From Deinococcus rubellus (GTDB lineage: Bacteria > Deinococcota > Deinococci > Deinococcales > Deinococcaceae): a stretch of 64,000 nt of DNA. Below the pieces are notes generated by a model, which was not told the origin of the DNA, did no database searches, and worked only from the letters and a program-made list of their open reading frames with translations. Position numbers and translations under genes: made by a program. The stretch spans positions 799,501-863,500 of the forward strand of contig NZ_CP104213.1 in assembly GCF_025244745.1 (NCBI RefSeq). The letters run 5' to 3'. Shown here one piece after another: positions 1 through 9,080 of the stretch (the stretch's first letter is position 1; every line of letters starts with the position of its first letter).

Positions 1-254
1 CGCGGGTTGGCGCGGTGACAGTGCAGGCCGAGGTGACGGGCACCCTGATGCCCGGCGTGGTCAGCCTGCCGCACGGCTTCGGACACGGCAGGGCAGGTGT
101 GCGCCTGGAAGTGGCCGCCGCCCACGCTGGGGCCAGCGCCAACGACCTGACCGATCCAGAATTTCTGGATGAACTCACCGGCAACACGGCGGCCAGCGGC
201 GTGCCGGTGAAAGTGACAGCCGTGCAGGTACCGGAGGAGAGCGCGGCGGACTGA
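1..254 (+). CDS. Molybdopterin oxidoreductase, C-terminal fragment (cut by window edge)
   Basis: The reading frame is open from base 3 and has no start in the window, so only the last 83 residues are visible. The segment contains SLPHGFGH, then ASANDLTDPEFLDELTG and a VPVKV ending. This is the usual end of the molybdopterin-dinucleotide-binding domain in formate-dehydrogenase or nitrate-reductase type enzymes. The family carries out two-electron oxidation or reduction with a Mo or W bis-MGD cofactor; the substrate cannot be told from this fragment. The gene runs in the same direction as lepB but is separated from it by 220 bases. Confidence 0.75.
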   Translation, partial: RVGAVTVQAEVTGTLMPGVVSLPHGFGHGRAGVRLEVAAAHAGASANDLTDPEFLDELTGNTAASGVPVKVTAVQVPEESAAD

Positions 255-474
255 ACAGCAAAGTGAAAGCAGGTGGCCATAAGCTGATTTCTGCCTGTGG
301 GCTGCGCCTTGCCGTCGCTGGGGCGGTGGTGGGTTTCCGTTCCGGCTGTATTCTTTCACCTGGATTCAAGTATTCTTTGCAATGTTGCTTCCGGCAGCCC
401 CGCTCCTTGCCTGTCAAAAGTACGGCTTGTCAAGAGTGCAAGCGGGGCCGCCCTGCTGAAGTTCAGGAGTGTTG

Positions 475-1239
475 ATGACCAAACTCAAGAAACCGCCGAA
501 TGCCTTGCAGCGCCTCTGGAAAGAGCTGCTCGAACCGATTGTGTTCGCCGTGGTGATCACCCAGTTTATTGCCACCCTGGTCGGTGTGGACGGCGTCAGC
601 ATGATGCCCAACCTGCGCCACCACGAGCGCGTCTTCGTGCCCAAATACGAAACCTGGCTGCACAAGGCGGGCGTCGGCAGCTTCAAGCGCGGCGATATCC
701 TCATTTTCAAGCCACCCGCCGCTGCCGAGACGCGAAGCTTCTTCAATCTGTGGACCTACCGCCCCTTCCTGATCAAGCGCCTGACCGGGCTGCCCGGCGA
801 CAAGATCCGGATCACCAAGGGCGTGGTGTTCGTCAACGACGTGGCCCTGAGCAACGATTACACCGCCTCCTACTGGCAGTCACAGGGCTGCTGGGACACG
901 GATAGCCCGATTGCCAACCAGATCCAGTCCAACCTCAAGGGCATCGTGCAGGACGCCCCCGAACTGACGGTGCCTGCCGGGCAGTACTTCGTGATGGGCG
1001 ACAACCGCACCGAGAACGGCTCGGAAGACTCGCGCCTGTTCGGGCCCGTGCCGCTGCGCGATATTGCGGGCCGCGCCGCCGCCGTGATCTGGCCGATCAT
1101 GCGCCAGGAAAACGCCAAGTACAACTGCGCCATTCAGAGTGCCAACCCTGCCGACTACGTGACCACCAGCGGTAAGAGCGTCCTGAACTGGCGGGTGCTG
1201 ACGCGCCCTGAGACGTTCAACCAGAACTTCGGGAAGTGA
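475..1239 (+). CDS. lepB: Signal peptidase I
   Basis: Membrane-anchored serine protease (254 aa) that removes signal peptides from exported preproteins. An N-terminal membrane segment lies at about residues 20-37. The catalytic serine is Ser42 in GVSMMPN and the general base is Lys101 in [12 protein letters not shown]. The C-terminal family box reads [20 protein letters not shown]. In-frame GTG and TTG codons lie just upstream, but AGGAG at 465-469 is correctly spaced only for the ATG at 475. The insert around residues 85-95 and the segment containing [10 protein letters not shown] make it somewhat longer than minimal family members. A terminator follows directly. Confidence 0.93.
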   Translation: MTKLKKPPNALQRLWKELLEPIVFAVVITQFIATLVGVDGVSMMPNLRHHERVFVPKYETWLHKAGVGSFKRGDILIFKPPAAAETRSFFNLWTYRPFLIKRLTGLPGDKIRITKGVVFVNDVALSNDYTASYWQSQGCWDTDSPIANQIQSNLKGIVQDAPELTVPAGQYFVMGDNRTENGSEDSRLFGPVPLRDIAGRAAAVIWPIMRQENAKYNCAIQSANPADYVTTSGKSVLNWRVLTRPETFNQNFGK

Positions 1240-1271
1240 GATTGAGCAGGAGCGGAGTCAGTCTCAGTTGG

Positions 1272-1304
1272 GCAGGCCGGGAGAGGATTCCCTGGCCTGC
1301 TTTT
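1272..1304 (+). terminator. Intrinsic terminator after lepB
   Basis: A GCAGGCC/GGCCTGC stem extended by GGGA/TCCC closes a short loop and is followed by TTTT. It lies between lepB and the convergent hydroxy-acid oxidase gene, so it probably ends lepB transcription. Confidence 0.7.
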
Positions 1305-1307
1305 CGT

Positions 1308-2603
1308 TTAGCTCAGTGTTTCCTGGCCTGACGACGTGGACGCGAGGTGCTGCGGCCCCAGCTCACGCGCCGCGCCGACGCCCAGCAGGCCCAGCGTCAG
1401 GTCGAACTCGGCCAATACGTTCTGGATGACCTCACGCACGCCCGCCTCGCCGCCCAGCGCCAGCCCGTAGACGTAGGGGCGGCCCAGCAGGACAGCCTGC
1501 GCGCCCAGGGCCAGCGCCTTGGCCACGTCCGAGCCGGTGCGCACGCCGCTGTCGAGCAGCACTGGCAGGCCTGCAGCCGCCGCCACCACGCCCGGCAAAG
1601 CGTCGAGCGAGGCCACCGCGCCGTCGAGCTGGCGACCCCCGTGGTTGCTGACGATCAACCCGTCCACGCCGCGCTGCTCGGCCTCGCGGGCGTCGTCTGG
1701 GTGCAGGATGCCCTTGAGGACAATCGGCAGCCGGGTCCACTGGCGCAGGCGGCTGATGTCGTCCCAGCTCAGATCGGGACGGGTGTAGGTGGCGGTGAAG
1801 CGGGCGGCGGCGTTCTGCACCTCCCGGAAACTCAGGCCGAAGCGTTTGCCCGCAGCGCGGAGCTGGGCGGCGGTTCGCAGCAGGGCCGGGGTGGCGGGCG
1901 GCGCAGCCGGGGCGGGCGGCAGCCGTTCCCCCAGCCGCGATCGGAACACCGGGTCGGAGAGGTACTGCGCCAGTCCCTGCCCGCGCAAAAACGGCAGGCT
2001 GCCCAGGTCGAGGTCGCGGGGTCGCCAGCCGAGCAGCGTGGTGTCGAGGGTCAGCACCAGCGCCGCTGCGCCGCAGGCCTCGGCCCGCCGGATAAACGAC
2101 TGCGTCACCTCGTCGTCGGTGCTCCAGTACAGCTGAAACCAGCGCGCCGAGTCGCCCATCGCTGCCGCGCAGTCCTCCATCGGCACCGACGCCTGCGAGC
2201 TGAAGACAAACGGCACGTCCTCGGCGGCGGCGGCGCGGGCCACGGCCAGATCGGCCTGGGGATGGGCCGCTTCCAGCACGCCGATGGGGGCCAGCAGCAG
2301 CGGCGAGGCGAGGGTCTGCCAGGGCAGCTTGACGCTGAGGTCGCGCTCGCGCTGGCCTGAGAGCATCCGGGGGAGGAGCTGCACTCTCTCGAAGGCCGCC
2401 AGATTGGCCCGCAGGGTGCGCTCGGCTCCCGCGCCGCCCGCGATGTAGGCGAAGTCGGCGGCGGCCAGCTTGCGCCGGGCCGCGTCCTGCAAGGCGGCGA
2501 CCTGCACTGGTACGGCTGGCGTCTCGCCGCCCAGGCCCCGCAGATAAATCCCGGTCTGGCGCATTCTGCCGCGCCCTGGCCCCATGCCCGACTGCTTTGT
2601 CAC
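1308..2603 (-). CDS. FMN-dependent alpha-hydroxy-acid oxidase (lactate/glycolate oxidase family)
   Basis: TIM-barrel flavoenzyme of 431 aa in the glycolate oxidase, L-lactate oxidase and lactate 2-monooxygenase family. It would oxidise a 2-hydroxy acid to the 2-oxo acid using FMN. The N-terminal [16 protein letters not shown] stretch, a KGILHPDDA strand with the conserved Lys, and the active-site loop [10 protein letters not shown] with catalytic His and Arg are all present, as is the phosphate-binding [18 protein letters not shown]. The chosen start is GTG, because GGAGG lies 8 bases upstream of it. It is the last gene of the glc cluster on this strand, 63 bases after glcE, which suggests shared induction by glycolate or lactate. 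Substrate preference cannot be read from the sequence. Confidence 0.88.
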   Translation of the reverse strand: MTKQSGMGPGRGRMRQTGIYLRGLGGETPAVPVQVAALQDAARRKLAAADFAYIAGGAGAERTLRANLAAFERVQLLPRMLSGQRERDLSVKLPWQTLASPLLLAPIGVLEAAHPQADLAVARAAAAEDVPFVFSSQASVPMEDCAAAMGDSARWFQLYWSTDDEVTQSFIRRAEACGAAALVLTLDTTLLGWRPRDLDLGSLPFLRGQGLAQYLSDPVFRSRLGERLPPAPAAPPATPALLRTAAQLRAAGKRFGLSFREVQNAAARFTATYTRPDLSWDDISRLRQWTRLPIVLKGILHPDDAREAEQRGVDGLIVSNHGGRQLDGAVASLDALPGVVAAAAGLPVLLDSGVRTGSDVAKALALGAQAVLLGRPYVYGLALGGEAGVREVIQNVLAEFDLTLGLLGVGAARELGPQHLASTSSGQETLS

Positions 2604-2666
2604 GTTTTGCGCCTCCGCGTTTGAGTCGGCTTCAATCTACCGCGTCCGGAGCGGATGGCCTGCGCC

Positions 2667-3338
2667 CTACAGCGCCGCCGCCACCTTCGCGAACAGCGGC
2701 GGCGCGTCCGGCACCGCCGTCCCGCTGACCCAGCCGAAGCGCAGATCGCGCGCCTGGAGAACGTCAGCCGGGCCGTTCTCCCCCGGCACCATGCCCGCTG
2801 GAAAGAGTGGGCGCAGGTCAGCGGGCGCGTCCACGTCCTCGCCGCCGAAGGCATTCAGCACAGTCTCCACCTCGTGGGCGTGGCCGAAGTGCAGCAGGTT
2901 GACGAGTCCCTCGACTTCCCAGACGAAGCGGGCGCGGCTGCCGGACACCTCGGCCAGCGAGCCGGGCCGCGCGAGGTGCCGGACCGCCAGACCGGGGCGC
3001 AGCCGCAAGGTCACGTCCAGCGCCTCGCCCAGAAGCCCGAACGAGCCGACGAACAGCCGGGTCAGGTCGTAGCCCTGCACATTCTTGACCACCCGCCCGC
3101 CCGCCCGGACGACGCGCCCGCTGGGGGCCCGGAAGGTGACACCCAGGATTTCGCCCGCGAAGAAGAAGTTCTGGGCGAAACCGCCGCGTTGCAACAGGCC
3201 GCTCAGACCGCCCGGCAGTTCGGCAGGTGGAAAAGGAGGATAGAGGCCCGCCGGGAGCGCGGCGTAGACGTCCAGCAGTGGCGTGTCCCCGCTGGCGATC
3301 AGGGTCTGGTCGGCGGCGCTCAGATCAAGGACGGGCAT
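2667..3338 (-). CDS. glcE: Glycolate oxidase FAD-binding subunit, short form
   Basis: FAD-binding partner of GlcD. Recognisable features are [37 protein letters not shown], the second half of the PCMH-type FAD-binding fold. The protein has 223 residues, clearly shorter than the roughly 350 of Escherichia coli GlcE, and most of the N-terminal FAD-binding subdomain is absent. The start codon overlaps the end of glcD by 14 bases and has GGGAG five bases upstream, so the two are translationally coupled. It is probably a functional but trimmed subunit; a remnant is the alternative. Confidence 0.75.
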   Translation of the reverse strand: MPVLDLSAADQTLIASGDTPLLDVYAALPAGLYPPFPPAELPGGLSGLLQRGGFAQNFFFAGEILGVTFRAPSGRVVRAGGRVVKNVQGYDLTRLFVGSFGLLGEALDVTLRLRPGLAVRHLARPGSLAEVSGSRARFVWEVEGLVNLLHFGHAHEVETVLNAFGGEDVDAPADLRPLFPAGMVPGENGPADVLQARDLRFGWVSGTAVPDAPPLFAKVAAAL

Positions 3339-4800
3339 AGGCGCTCCCGTGTGGCAGGTCAGTGTCGCCGGGCAAGACCTTCCCCGGATTTAGCCGCTCC
3401 TGGGGGTCGAGTGCCCGCTTCACGGCCCACAGGGCGTCCAGCGTCACCGGGTCCACCGCGTCGCGCATGAAAGCCCGCTTCATCGCGCCGATGCCGTGTT
3501 CGCCGCTCAGCACCCCGCCGTGCCGCAGGGCCACCAGCGCCACCTGATAGGCCAGCTCATGCACCTTCTCGCTGCTTTCCCGTCTGGGGTCAAACAGGAT
3601 ATTGGGGTGCAGGTTGCCGTCGCCGATGTGTCCGAACTGCACCAGATGAAAGCCCGACGCCTCGCCCAGCGCCCGGATCTCGCGCACCACCTCGGGAAGA
3701 GCGCTGCGCGGCACGACGATGTCCTCGTTCATGCGCTGCGGTCGGATGCGGCCCAGGGCAGGGGAGATGCTGCGCCGGGCCCGCCATAGCGCGGCACTCT
3801 CCAGCTCGCCCTCGGCGCGGCGTACGCTGCCGCCGTGCTGCTGGCAGGCCGCCTCCACCAGTGCCAGTTCCTCTTCCACCGTCGCCAGATCCTCGCCGTC
3901 GGTATCGACCAGCAGCACCGCCTCGGCCCCTCGCGGCAGCCCGATGTTCAGGTAGTCCTCGACGGCGTTGGTGCAGGCCCGGTCCATGAATTCCAGCTTG
4001 GCCGGAACCGCCCCCGCTGCGATTGAGCGCGACACGGCCTCGGCAGCCTGCCCGACCTCCGCGAAATGGCTCATCAGGGTGCGGGTGAATTTGGGCGGCG
4101 TCACCAGCCGCAAGGTCGCCTCGGTAATGAACCCCAGGGTGCCCTCCGAGCCGATCAGCAGCCCTGCCAGATCGTAGGCGTCGCGGGTCAATTCATGCAC
4201 GTCACCGTCCACGTCCACGAACTGCAAGCCCTTCACGTAGTCGCCGCTGACGCCGTACTTGAAGCACATCGGCCCGCCCGCGTTCTCGCCGAGGTTGCCG
4301 CCGATGGTGCTGGTTCGGAAGCTGGCCGGGTCGGGCGGATACACCAGACCGTGTGGCCGGGCCGCCTCGCTGACTGCCAGGGTAATGACTCCAGCCTGGG
4401 CGCGGGCTTCTCGCCGCTCGGCAAAAATGTCGAGCCGGGTCATGCGGGTAAACGAGATGACCAGCGATTCCACCAGGGGGGCCGCGCCGCCGCTGAGCCC
4501 GCTGGCCGCTCCGCGCCCGACAATCGGCACGCCCGCCGCCTTCGCCACCCTGACGGCGGTCACGACATCGGCGGTGCTCTCGGCCAGCACCACGCACAGC
4601 GGCGTCTTGCCCACCAGAATGGCGTCGTAGCCGTAGTTGAGGCGCTCGGCGGGGGCGCTCAGCACCTTCTGCGGCCCCAGTAGGCGGGTCAGCTCCAGGG
4701 CCAGTGGGCCGTGCGGCGCGTCGGTGGATCGCGGCTTGCTGACTGAAGAGTTGGTCGTCAATCCCAGTTTCTCTGGCTTGCGGCGGTTAAACAGGCTCAT
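3325..4800 (-). CDS. glcD: Glycolate oxidase subunit GlcD (FAD-linked oxidase)
   Basis: Catalytic flavin subunit (491 aa) that oxidises glycolate, or D-lactate in close relatives, to the 2-oxo acid. The PCMH FAD-binding domain covers about residues 40-235, with the pyrophosphate loop [15 protein letters not shown] and the [12 protein letters not shown] segment. The C-terminal FAD-oxidase domain carries [12 protein letters not shown] and the signature [18 protein letters not shown] polar N-terminal extension of about 28 residues precedes the core. The gene begins 10 bases after glcF with a GAGGGGGAG Shine-Dalgarno located inside glcF. Confidence 0.92.
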   Translation of the reverse strand: MSLFNRRKPEKLGLTTNSSVSKPRSTDAPHGPLALELTRLLGPQKVLSAPAERLNYGYDAILVGKTPLCVVLAESTADVVTAVRVAKAAGVPIVGRGAASGLSGGAAPLVESLVISFTRMTRLDIFAERREARAQAGVITLAVSEAARPHGLVYPPDPASFRTSTIGGNLGENAGGPMCFKYGVSGDYVKGLQFVDVDGDVHELTRDAYDLAGLLIGSEGTLGFITEATLRLVTPPKFTRTLMSHFAEVGQAAEAVSRSIAAGAVPAKLEFMDRACTNAVEDYLNIGLPRGAEAVLLVDTDGEDLATVEEELALVEAACQQHGGSVRRAEGELESAALWRARRSISPALGRIRPQRMNEDIVVPRSALPEVVREIRALGEASGFHLVQFGHIGDGNLHPNILFDPRRESSEKVHELAYQVALVALRHGGVLSGEHGIGAMKRAFMRDAVDPVTLDALWAVKRALDPQERLNPGKVLPGDTDLPHGSAYARP

Positions 4801-4810
4801 GCTCTCCCCC

Positions 4811-6088
4811 TCACAGCAGCCCCCGGTAGGCCAGATCTAGAATCTCGATGGTGTGGTGAATCGGCACCGGGCTGCCTTGCCGCCGTAAATGGCTCTGAAT
4901 CTGGGTGTGGCAGCCGATGTTGCCGCTGGCGACCATATCGGGCTGCACCGACAGCACGTTTCTCGCCTTGCGCTCGCCCAGTTCGGCGGCCAGCGCGGGC
5001 TGCTCTAAGTTGTAGGTGCCTGCCGAGCCGCAGCACAGATCACCCTGCGGCACTTCCAGCAGACTCACGCCGGGAATCATCTTGAGGAGTGCCCTCGGCT
5101 CGGCGCGGATGCCCTGGGCGTGGGCCAGGTGGCAGGCGTCGTGGTAAGCGATCTTGAGTGGCCTGGACGCGGGCATGAACGGCTCCAGGCCGCCGTCTTC
5201 TGAGAGCCGCGCCAGGAAGGTGCTGATGTCCATGACCTTGGCCGCCAGCTTCTTCGCCGCCGCCTCGTCGGGGAGGCCGTGCAGCACTTCCGGATATTCC
5301 TTCAGACCCGCCCCGCAGCCCGCTGCGTTGCTGAGAATGGCGTCGTAGTCGTCCATGTCGAAGGCTGCGAGGTTGGCCCGCGCCAGCTTCAGCGCCTCTT
5401 CACGCGCCCCGGTGTGCAGCGCCGCCGCGCCGCAGCAGCCCTGGCCTTCCGGAATCACGACTTCCACGCCGTTGCGGGCCAGCACCCGCAAGGTGGCCGC
5501 GTTGAAATTGGGCGCGAGGGCCTGCTGGGCGCAGCCGACCAGGAAGGCGACCCTGGCCCGCTTCTTTCCCTGTGCAGGCGTGAAGCGCGGCAGGTCGACC
5601 ATCGCCGGAATGTGTTCGGGCAGCAGATCGAGCGGCGACTTGAGCGCGTCGGGCAGCAGCGGCGCGAGCGGCTTGGCGTACTGGCCGATCCGGGCGGCCA
5701 AGCTGAACAGCTTGGGGGCTGGGAGCGCCTTCAGGATGGCGGTGCGCTTGGCCCGGTCAAAGGGGGTGCGTTGCCGCTGCGGCTCAGACCAGCCGCGAAA
5801 ACTGGTGATCAGCTCGCCGTAGGGCACACCCGAGGGGCAGGCGGTGACACAGCCCATGCAGCCCAGGCAGCGGTCCAGGTGCGGCGCGGCGTCCATCAGC
5901 GGCAGCTCGCCTTCCAGCACCTCCTTCATCAAAAAGATGCGCCCGCGTGGGCTGTCCATCTCGTCGCCGAGCAGCGTGTAGGTGGGGCAGGCGGGCAGGC
6001 AAAAGCCGCAGTGGACGCAGGCGTCGATGGCGTGGGCCATGATCTCGCCCTGCGGTCCAAGCTGGTCAACCGGGATGTCGTGGTTCAT
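4811..6088 (-). CDS. glcF: Glycolate oxidase iron-sulfur subunit GlcF
   Basis: Electron-transfer subunit (425 aa) that passes electrons from the flavin subunits towards the respiratory chain. Two 4Fe-4S ferredoxin motifs near the N-terminus read [12 protein letters not shown] and [12 protein letters not shown]. The C-terminal half has two CCG domains, seen as [10 protein letters not shown] and, near the end, [10 protein letters not shown] with CCGSAGTYN. An upstream in-frame ATG at 6184 would add 32 residues of low-quality sequence; the start at 6088, giving [11 protein letters not shown], fits the family better. First gene of the glcF-glcD-glcE-oxidase operon. An inverted repeat sits just upstream of the start. 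Confidence 0.9.
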   Translation of the reverse strand: MNHDIPVDQLGPQGEIMAHAIDACVHCGFCLPACPTYTLLGDEMDSPRGRIFLMKEVLEGELPLMDAAPHLDRCLGCMGCVTACPSGVPYGELITSFRGWSEPQRQRTPFDRAKRTAILKALPAPKLFSLAARIGQYAKPLAPLLPDALKSPLDLLPEHIPAMVDLPRFTPAQGKKRARVAFLVGCAQQALAPNFNAATLRVLARNGVEVVIPEGQGCCGAAALHTGAREEALKLARANLAAFDMDDYDAILSNAAGCGAGLKEYPEVLHGLPDEAAAKKLAAKVMDISTFLARLSEDGGLEPFMPASRPLKIAYHDACHLAHAQGIRAEPRALLKMIPGVSLLEVPQGDLCCGSAGTYNLEQPALAAELGERKARNVLSVQPDMVASGNIGCHTQIQSHLRRQGSPVPIHHTIEILDLAYRGLL

Positions 6089-6099
6089 CGGCGGGCGCT

Positions 6100-6121
6100 C
6101 ATCCTCATGCTGCTGAGGATG
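6100..6121 (-). promoter_or_regulatory. Perfect inverted repeat in the glcF leader
   Basis: Eight-base arms CATCCTCA and TGAGGATG with a six-base loop, 11 bases upstream of the glcF start codon. The 3' arm in the RNA contains GAGGAT, the only Shine-Dalgarno-like sequence for glcF. It could be a regulator operator or a hairpin that hides the ribosome binding site; the sequence alone does not decide. Confidence 0.4.
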
Positions 6122-6222
6122 CCACACGGCGGGCGGGACAATGGTGCGAGAAAAGCCAGCGGGCCGCCTGCGCCGCGCAGTCATCTGGACAGCACCGTGG
6201 ATAAATCAGGGGAGAAGCAGTC

Positions 6223-6711
6223 TTACGGTTTGAGCACCTTGACCAGTCCCAGGGTCGCCTCGCTATACCCGGCCCGCGCATACAGTTTGCGGGCGCGGGC
6301 ATTGGTGGCGAATACATGAAGCTGAAGCTGCTTCAGGCCGCGCTCCCAGGCCCAGCGCTCGGCCTGTTCGAGCAGCAGTTGCCCCAGCCCATGCCCCTCG
6401 GCCCACTCGGCCAGTGCCAGGTCGGCCAGGTAGGCAAAAGGTGGGCCGAACAGTGGGCGCTCGGTGTCGAGGCGCAGGAATCCGGCGCGCCGGTCTGGCT
6501 GTCCGGCCTGCTCCATCCAGGCGATCAGCAGGGCACTGTCACTCTGCGGCGCGGCCAGCGCGCCGAGTAGGTGCTGCGCCGCGCCCGCCAGCACCGCGCC
6601 TTCATCCTGTCCCGGCGGCAGTCCGAAAGACACAAAACGCGGCAAGAGATCTTGCAGAAAGCCCAGATCGTCGCGGCCAGCAGGCCGCAGCACCAGAGCG
6701 GCATTGGTCAT
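6223..6711 (-). CDS. GNAT family N-acetyltransferase
   Basis: A 162-residue GNAT protein that would transfer an acetyl group from acetyl-CoA to an amine; the substrate is unknown. The acetyl-CoA loop is seen as the variant GHGLGQLLLEQAERWA (about residues 105-122) in place of the classic Q/RxxGxG/A. It is followed by the LQLHVFATNARARKLYARAGY segment typical of motif B. The start has TATCAT six bases upstream and no Shine-Dalgarno, so it is probably leaderless. It is transcribed separately from the glc operon, which begins 135 bases further along the same strand. Confidence 0.85.
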   Translation of the reverse strand: MTNAALVLRPAGRDDLGFLQDLLPRFVSFGLPPGQDEGAVLAGAAQHLLGALAAPQSDSALLIAWMEQAGQPDRRAGFLRLDTERPLFGPPFAYLADLALAEWAEGHGLGQLLLEQAERWAWERGLKQLQLHVFATNARARKLYARAGYSEATLGLVKVLKP

Positions 6712-6717
6712 GGGGTC

Positions 6718-6723
6718 ATGATA
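6718..6723 (-). promoter_or_regulatory. -10 element TATCAT for the GNAT gene (leaderless)
   Basis: TATCAT ends six bases before the ATG at 6711 and no Shine-Dalgarno is visible. No convincing -35 element is seen. Confidence 0.5.
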
Positions 6724-6730
6724 CCGGGTG

Positions 6731-6931
6731 TCAATGTCTCAATGCGTCGAGCGAGGCGTTCAGCCGCCGGAACTGCTCCACGCCCAGGCCCAGCGCCTCG
6801 GCTTGCAAGCGCTCGGTCTCATTGTCCGGAGCGCCCGGCAGCGTGCGGCGCAGCTGACCGGAGCACTGGATATGCTCCACGTCGCTGTCGCTGATCGGCA
6901 CGCCGTTGATTTCACAAATGGCGAGGCGCAT
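6731..6931 (-). CDS. Small conserved-looking protein of unknown function
   Basis: A 66-residue product starting MRLAICEINGVPISDSDVEH. I do not recognise a family. The sequence is acidic and polar with no membrane segment or signal peptide, and its second half looks helical (ERLQAEALGLGVEQFRRLNASLDALR). An upstream in-frame start at 6991 would add 20 residues that look non-coding. The hexamer CAGACT ends six bases before the chosen ATG. The stop lies 19 bases upstream of the GNAT start on the same strand, so co-transcription is possible. Confidence 0.5.
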   Translation of the reverse strand: MRLAICEINGVPISDSDVEHIQCSGQLRRTLPGAPDNETERLQAEALGLGVEQFRRLNASLDALRH

Positions 6932-7059
6932 GCACCCAGTCTGCCGCGCTCGAACGCTTCCCGCCTCTGCACAATGGCGCAGATGGGGCATCAGACTATT
7001 TTTTCAAGCAGTTGACCAAAATTGTAAACAGACCGCGCCCTTTCCGAAGAGGGCGCTGC

Positions 7060-7065
7060 TACACT
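7060..7065 (+). promoter_or_regulatory. -10 element TACACT for the acyltransferase gene (leaderless)
   Basis: TACACT ends seven bases before the ATG at 7073 and there is no Shine-Dalgarno. A TTGACC at 7012 is too far upstream to pair with it. Confidence 0.5.
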
Positions 7066-7072
7066 CGCCGCT

Positions 7073-7993
7073 ATGACCTGGCTCAAACCACTCGCCATTC
7101 CCGACACCGCTGAGCAGACGTATGCGGCTTTTTTTGCCGATCTGGAGACCAAGCTCAGTGACCCGGCGACCCACCGTCCGGAACTGGTGCGCGACTTGCT
7201 GGCCGAGCTGGTCTACGGGCGCAGCTACGCGGCCCTGACCGCCGACTCGCCGCTGCTGGCCCTCAACCTCGATTCGCGCAACGTGACCTTCGAGGCCGAG
7301 TACTACATGGCCACCGACGACGCCGAGTTCCAGCGGGTCAAGCCGCTGCTATGGCTGTGGAAGAACGTGGACCTCACCCCGCTGGGCCACAATCCGCTGT
7401 TCGGCATTCCGCTGCGGCAGGTGCTGGCGGGCCACATCTTCAAATCGGTGGGCCGCAACTTCAAGTGCTGGCAGAATGTGGAATTCTCGGTGGGCTACAA
7501 CATGGAAGTCGGCGACGATGTGGTGGTTCACCGCAACGTGCTGCTCGACGATATCGGCGGCATCGAGCTGCACGACGGCGCTTCGGTCAGCGACTACGTC
7601 AACATCTACAGTCACACCCACTCGGTTCTCGACGGCTCCGACGTGACCCTGCGCAAAACCGTGATTGGGCGCGGTGCACGCCTGACCTACCACTCCACCA
7701 TCCTGGCCGGAAGTGTGGTCAGCGACGACGCCCTGCTGGCGACCCACGCACTGCTGCGCGGCGACATCGAGCCGCACGGCATCGCGATGGGCCTCCCGGC
7801 CCGGACCACCCGCCTGAAAATCAGGGAGGCAGGGCCAGTGGGGGGCATTGATTCGCGCACCCACCCAGCGCACGCACCGCTCAAGGCCAACCCGCAGTTC
7901 CCCGAGCCGACGCCCAACCAGACCAGGCGCATTGATGAGGAAGCCGAGCCGGTGCTGCCGCGCATGGGCTTCGTGGCCGGGAACAAGAGATAG
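7073..7993 (+). CDS. Hexapeptide-repeat acyltransferase (left-handed beta-helix)
   Basis: A 306-residue protein with a helical N-terminal half of about 110 residues and a left-handed beta-helix from about residue 125. Imperfect hexapeptide repeats are visible, for example VEFSVGYNMEVGDDVVVHRNVLLDDIGGIELHDGASVSDYVNI and VIGRGARLTYHSTILAGSVV. The HTHS segment supplies a plausible catalytic histidine. The family transfers acetyl or other acyl groups from CoA to sugars or related acceptors. The tail after residue 245 is proline-rich and probably disordered. The acceptor is unknown and the neighbours give no pathway. Confidence 0.75.
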   Translation: MTWLKPLAIPDTAEQTYAAFFADLETKLSDPATHRPELVRDLLAELVYGRSYAALTADSPLLALNLDSRNVTFEAEYYMATDDAEFQRVKPLLWLWKNVDLTPLGHNPLFGIPLRQVLAGHIFKSVGRNFKCWQNVEFSVGYNMEVGDDVVVHRNVLLDDIGGIELHDGASVSDYVNIYSHTHSVLDGSDVTLRKTVIGRGARLTYHSTILAGSVVSDDALLATHALLRGDIEPHGIAMGLPARTTRLKIREAGPVGGIDSRTHPAHAPLKANPQFPEPTPNQTRRIDEEAEPVLPRMGFVAGNKR

Positions 7994-8003
7994 GAGCCAA
8001 TCT

Positions 8004-8288
8004 CTACTTGAGCAGTTGCCGCCCCAGCAGCACCAGGCCCACGCCCAGCAGCGCCAGCAGCGCAGCCACGCTCAGGCGGCGGTCCCTGCGCCAGTTGCCT
8101 ATCGCCACCGCCAGCGCTGCCAGCACCGGCACCAGCATCAGCCAGTAGACTGCCCAGCGCGCAAACGCGGGCCAGATCACGCCGACGACCAAAGCCGCCA
8201 GGCCGACGCCGAAGCCCAGCGGAAAGAGCCAGGTGGGCAGGCCCGCTTGCTCGCTCTGCGCCCCGTCGCGCTTCACTTCTTCCTTCAT
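8004..8288 (-). CDS. Small three-helix membrane protein, DUF1634-like partner of the TauE/SafE exporter
   Basis: A 94-residue protein with three predicted membrane segments at about 20-40, 44-63 and 73-90. It resembles the DUF1634 proteins that commonly follow TauE/SafE transporters; the assignment rests on size, topology and position rather than a firm motif. The start overlaps the end of the upstream tauE-like gene by four bases (ATGA), so translation is coupled and the two proteins probably work together. Confidence 0.6.
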   Translation of the reverse strand: MKEEVKRDGAQSEQAGLPTWLFPLGFGVGLAALVVGVIWPAFARWAVYWLMLVPVLAALAVAIGNWRRDRRLSVAALLALLGVGLVLLGRQLLK

Positions 8289-9034
8289 GCCCAGTACTTC
8301 CATAGCATCTGCCCGGCGGTAAAGATCAGCAGCAGACTGAAGGCCAACTTCAGATTCTGGGCGCTGATGCGGGTCGCCAGCCCAGTGCCTGCCCGCGCAC
8401 CGATCAGAATCCCCGCTGCCACCGCTGCCGCCAGGTGAAAGTCGAGGAAGCCGCCCGCGCTGTAGATCAGGGCGTTGGCGACGGCAGTGAGGCCCATGAT
8501 GAAGGTGCTGGTGGCAATCGCTTCCCGAATGGGAATGCCTGCCAGCAGATTCATGACCGGCACCTGCACCGTGCCGCCGCCGATGCCGAGAAGCCCGCTC
8601 ATGATGCCTGCAAATCCCATCGCGGGCGGCACCAGCTTGCTCGGCTCGCGCTCCTGCTCGATGCGCTTGAGGCCGCGCAGCAGGTTGTAGGCGCTGTAGA
8701 GCAGCAGCGCAGCGAACACGGTGGCCACCGCCCTGGCCGGGAGAATTAGGCCCAGATAGCTGCCAGCCGCTCCGCCGATGATGGTGTAGGGCGAGAGCAG
8801 GTAGCCGGTGCGGGCGCGGATCAGCCCTTTTTGCAGGTAGCCCGCTGTGCCCGCCACGCCCACCGCCAGCACCCCGATCTGGCTGATGGCGACAGCCTGG
8901 GTGATGCTGATGTTGTCGCCGAACAGCGGCAGCACGTATTGCAGTGCGGGCACCACCACCACCCCACCGCCCAGCCCCAGAATCGCGCCCAGCACGCCTG
9001 CCAGGAGGCCGATCAAAACGACAGCGAGAATCAA
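8285..9034 (-). CDS. TauE/SafE family membrane exporter
   Basis: A 249-residue polytopic protein with about eight membrane segments. The paired glycine-rich signatures of the family are visible: [22 protein letters not shown] near the N-terminus and [21 protein letters not shown] in the second half. Family members export small organic or sulfur anions such as sulfite, sulfoacetate or taurine products. The start is TTG with GGAG six bases upstream. No sulfur metabolism gene is adjacent, so the substrate is open. Confidence 0.85.
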   Translation of the reverse strand: MILAVVLIGLLAGVLGAILGLGGGVVVVPALQYVLPLFGDNISITQAVAISQIGVLAVGVAGTAGYLQKGLIRARTGYLLSPYTIIGGAAGSYLGLILPARAVATVFAALLLYSAYNLLRGLKRIEQEREPSKLVPPAMGFAGIMSGLLGIGGGTVQVPVMNLLAGIPIREAIATSTFIMGLTAVANALIYSAGGFLDFHLAAAVAAGILIGARAGTGLATRISAQNLKLAFSLLLIFTAGQMLWKYWA

Positions 9035-9080
9035 GCGCGGCTCCGGCCAGCACAGGGGAAGTCATTCAGTTGGCGGCCGC

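Noticed and set aside
1347..2360. 337-codon plus-strand open frame opposite the hydroxy-acid oxidase
   Set aside because: No ribosome site or family motif; antisense shadow of a conserved flavoenzyme.
8004..9065. Long minus-strand frame of 353 codons covering the TauE gene
   Set aside because: Only its last 94 codons, in frame with the ATG at 8288, look real (small membrane partner). The rest is an Arg/Gly-rich shadow of TauE in another frame.
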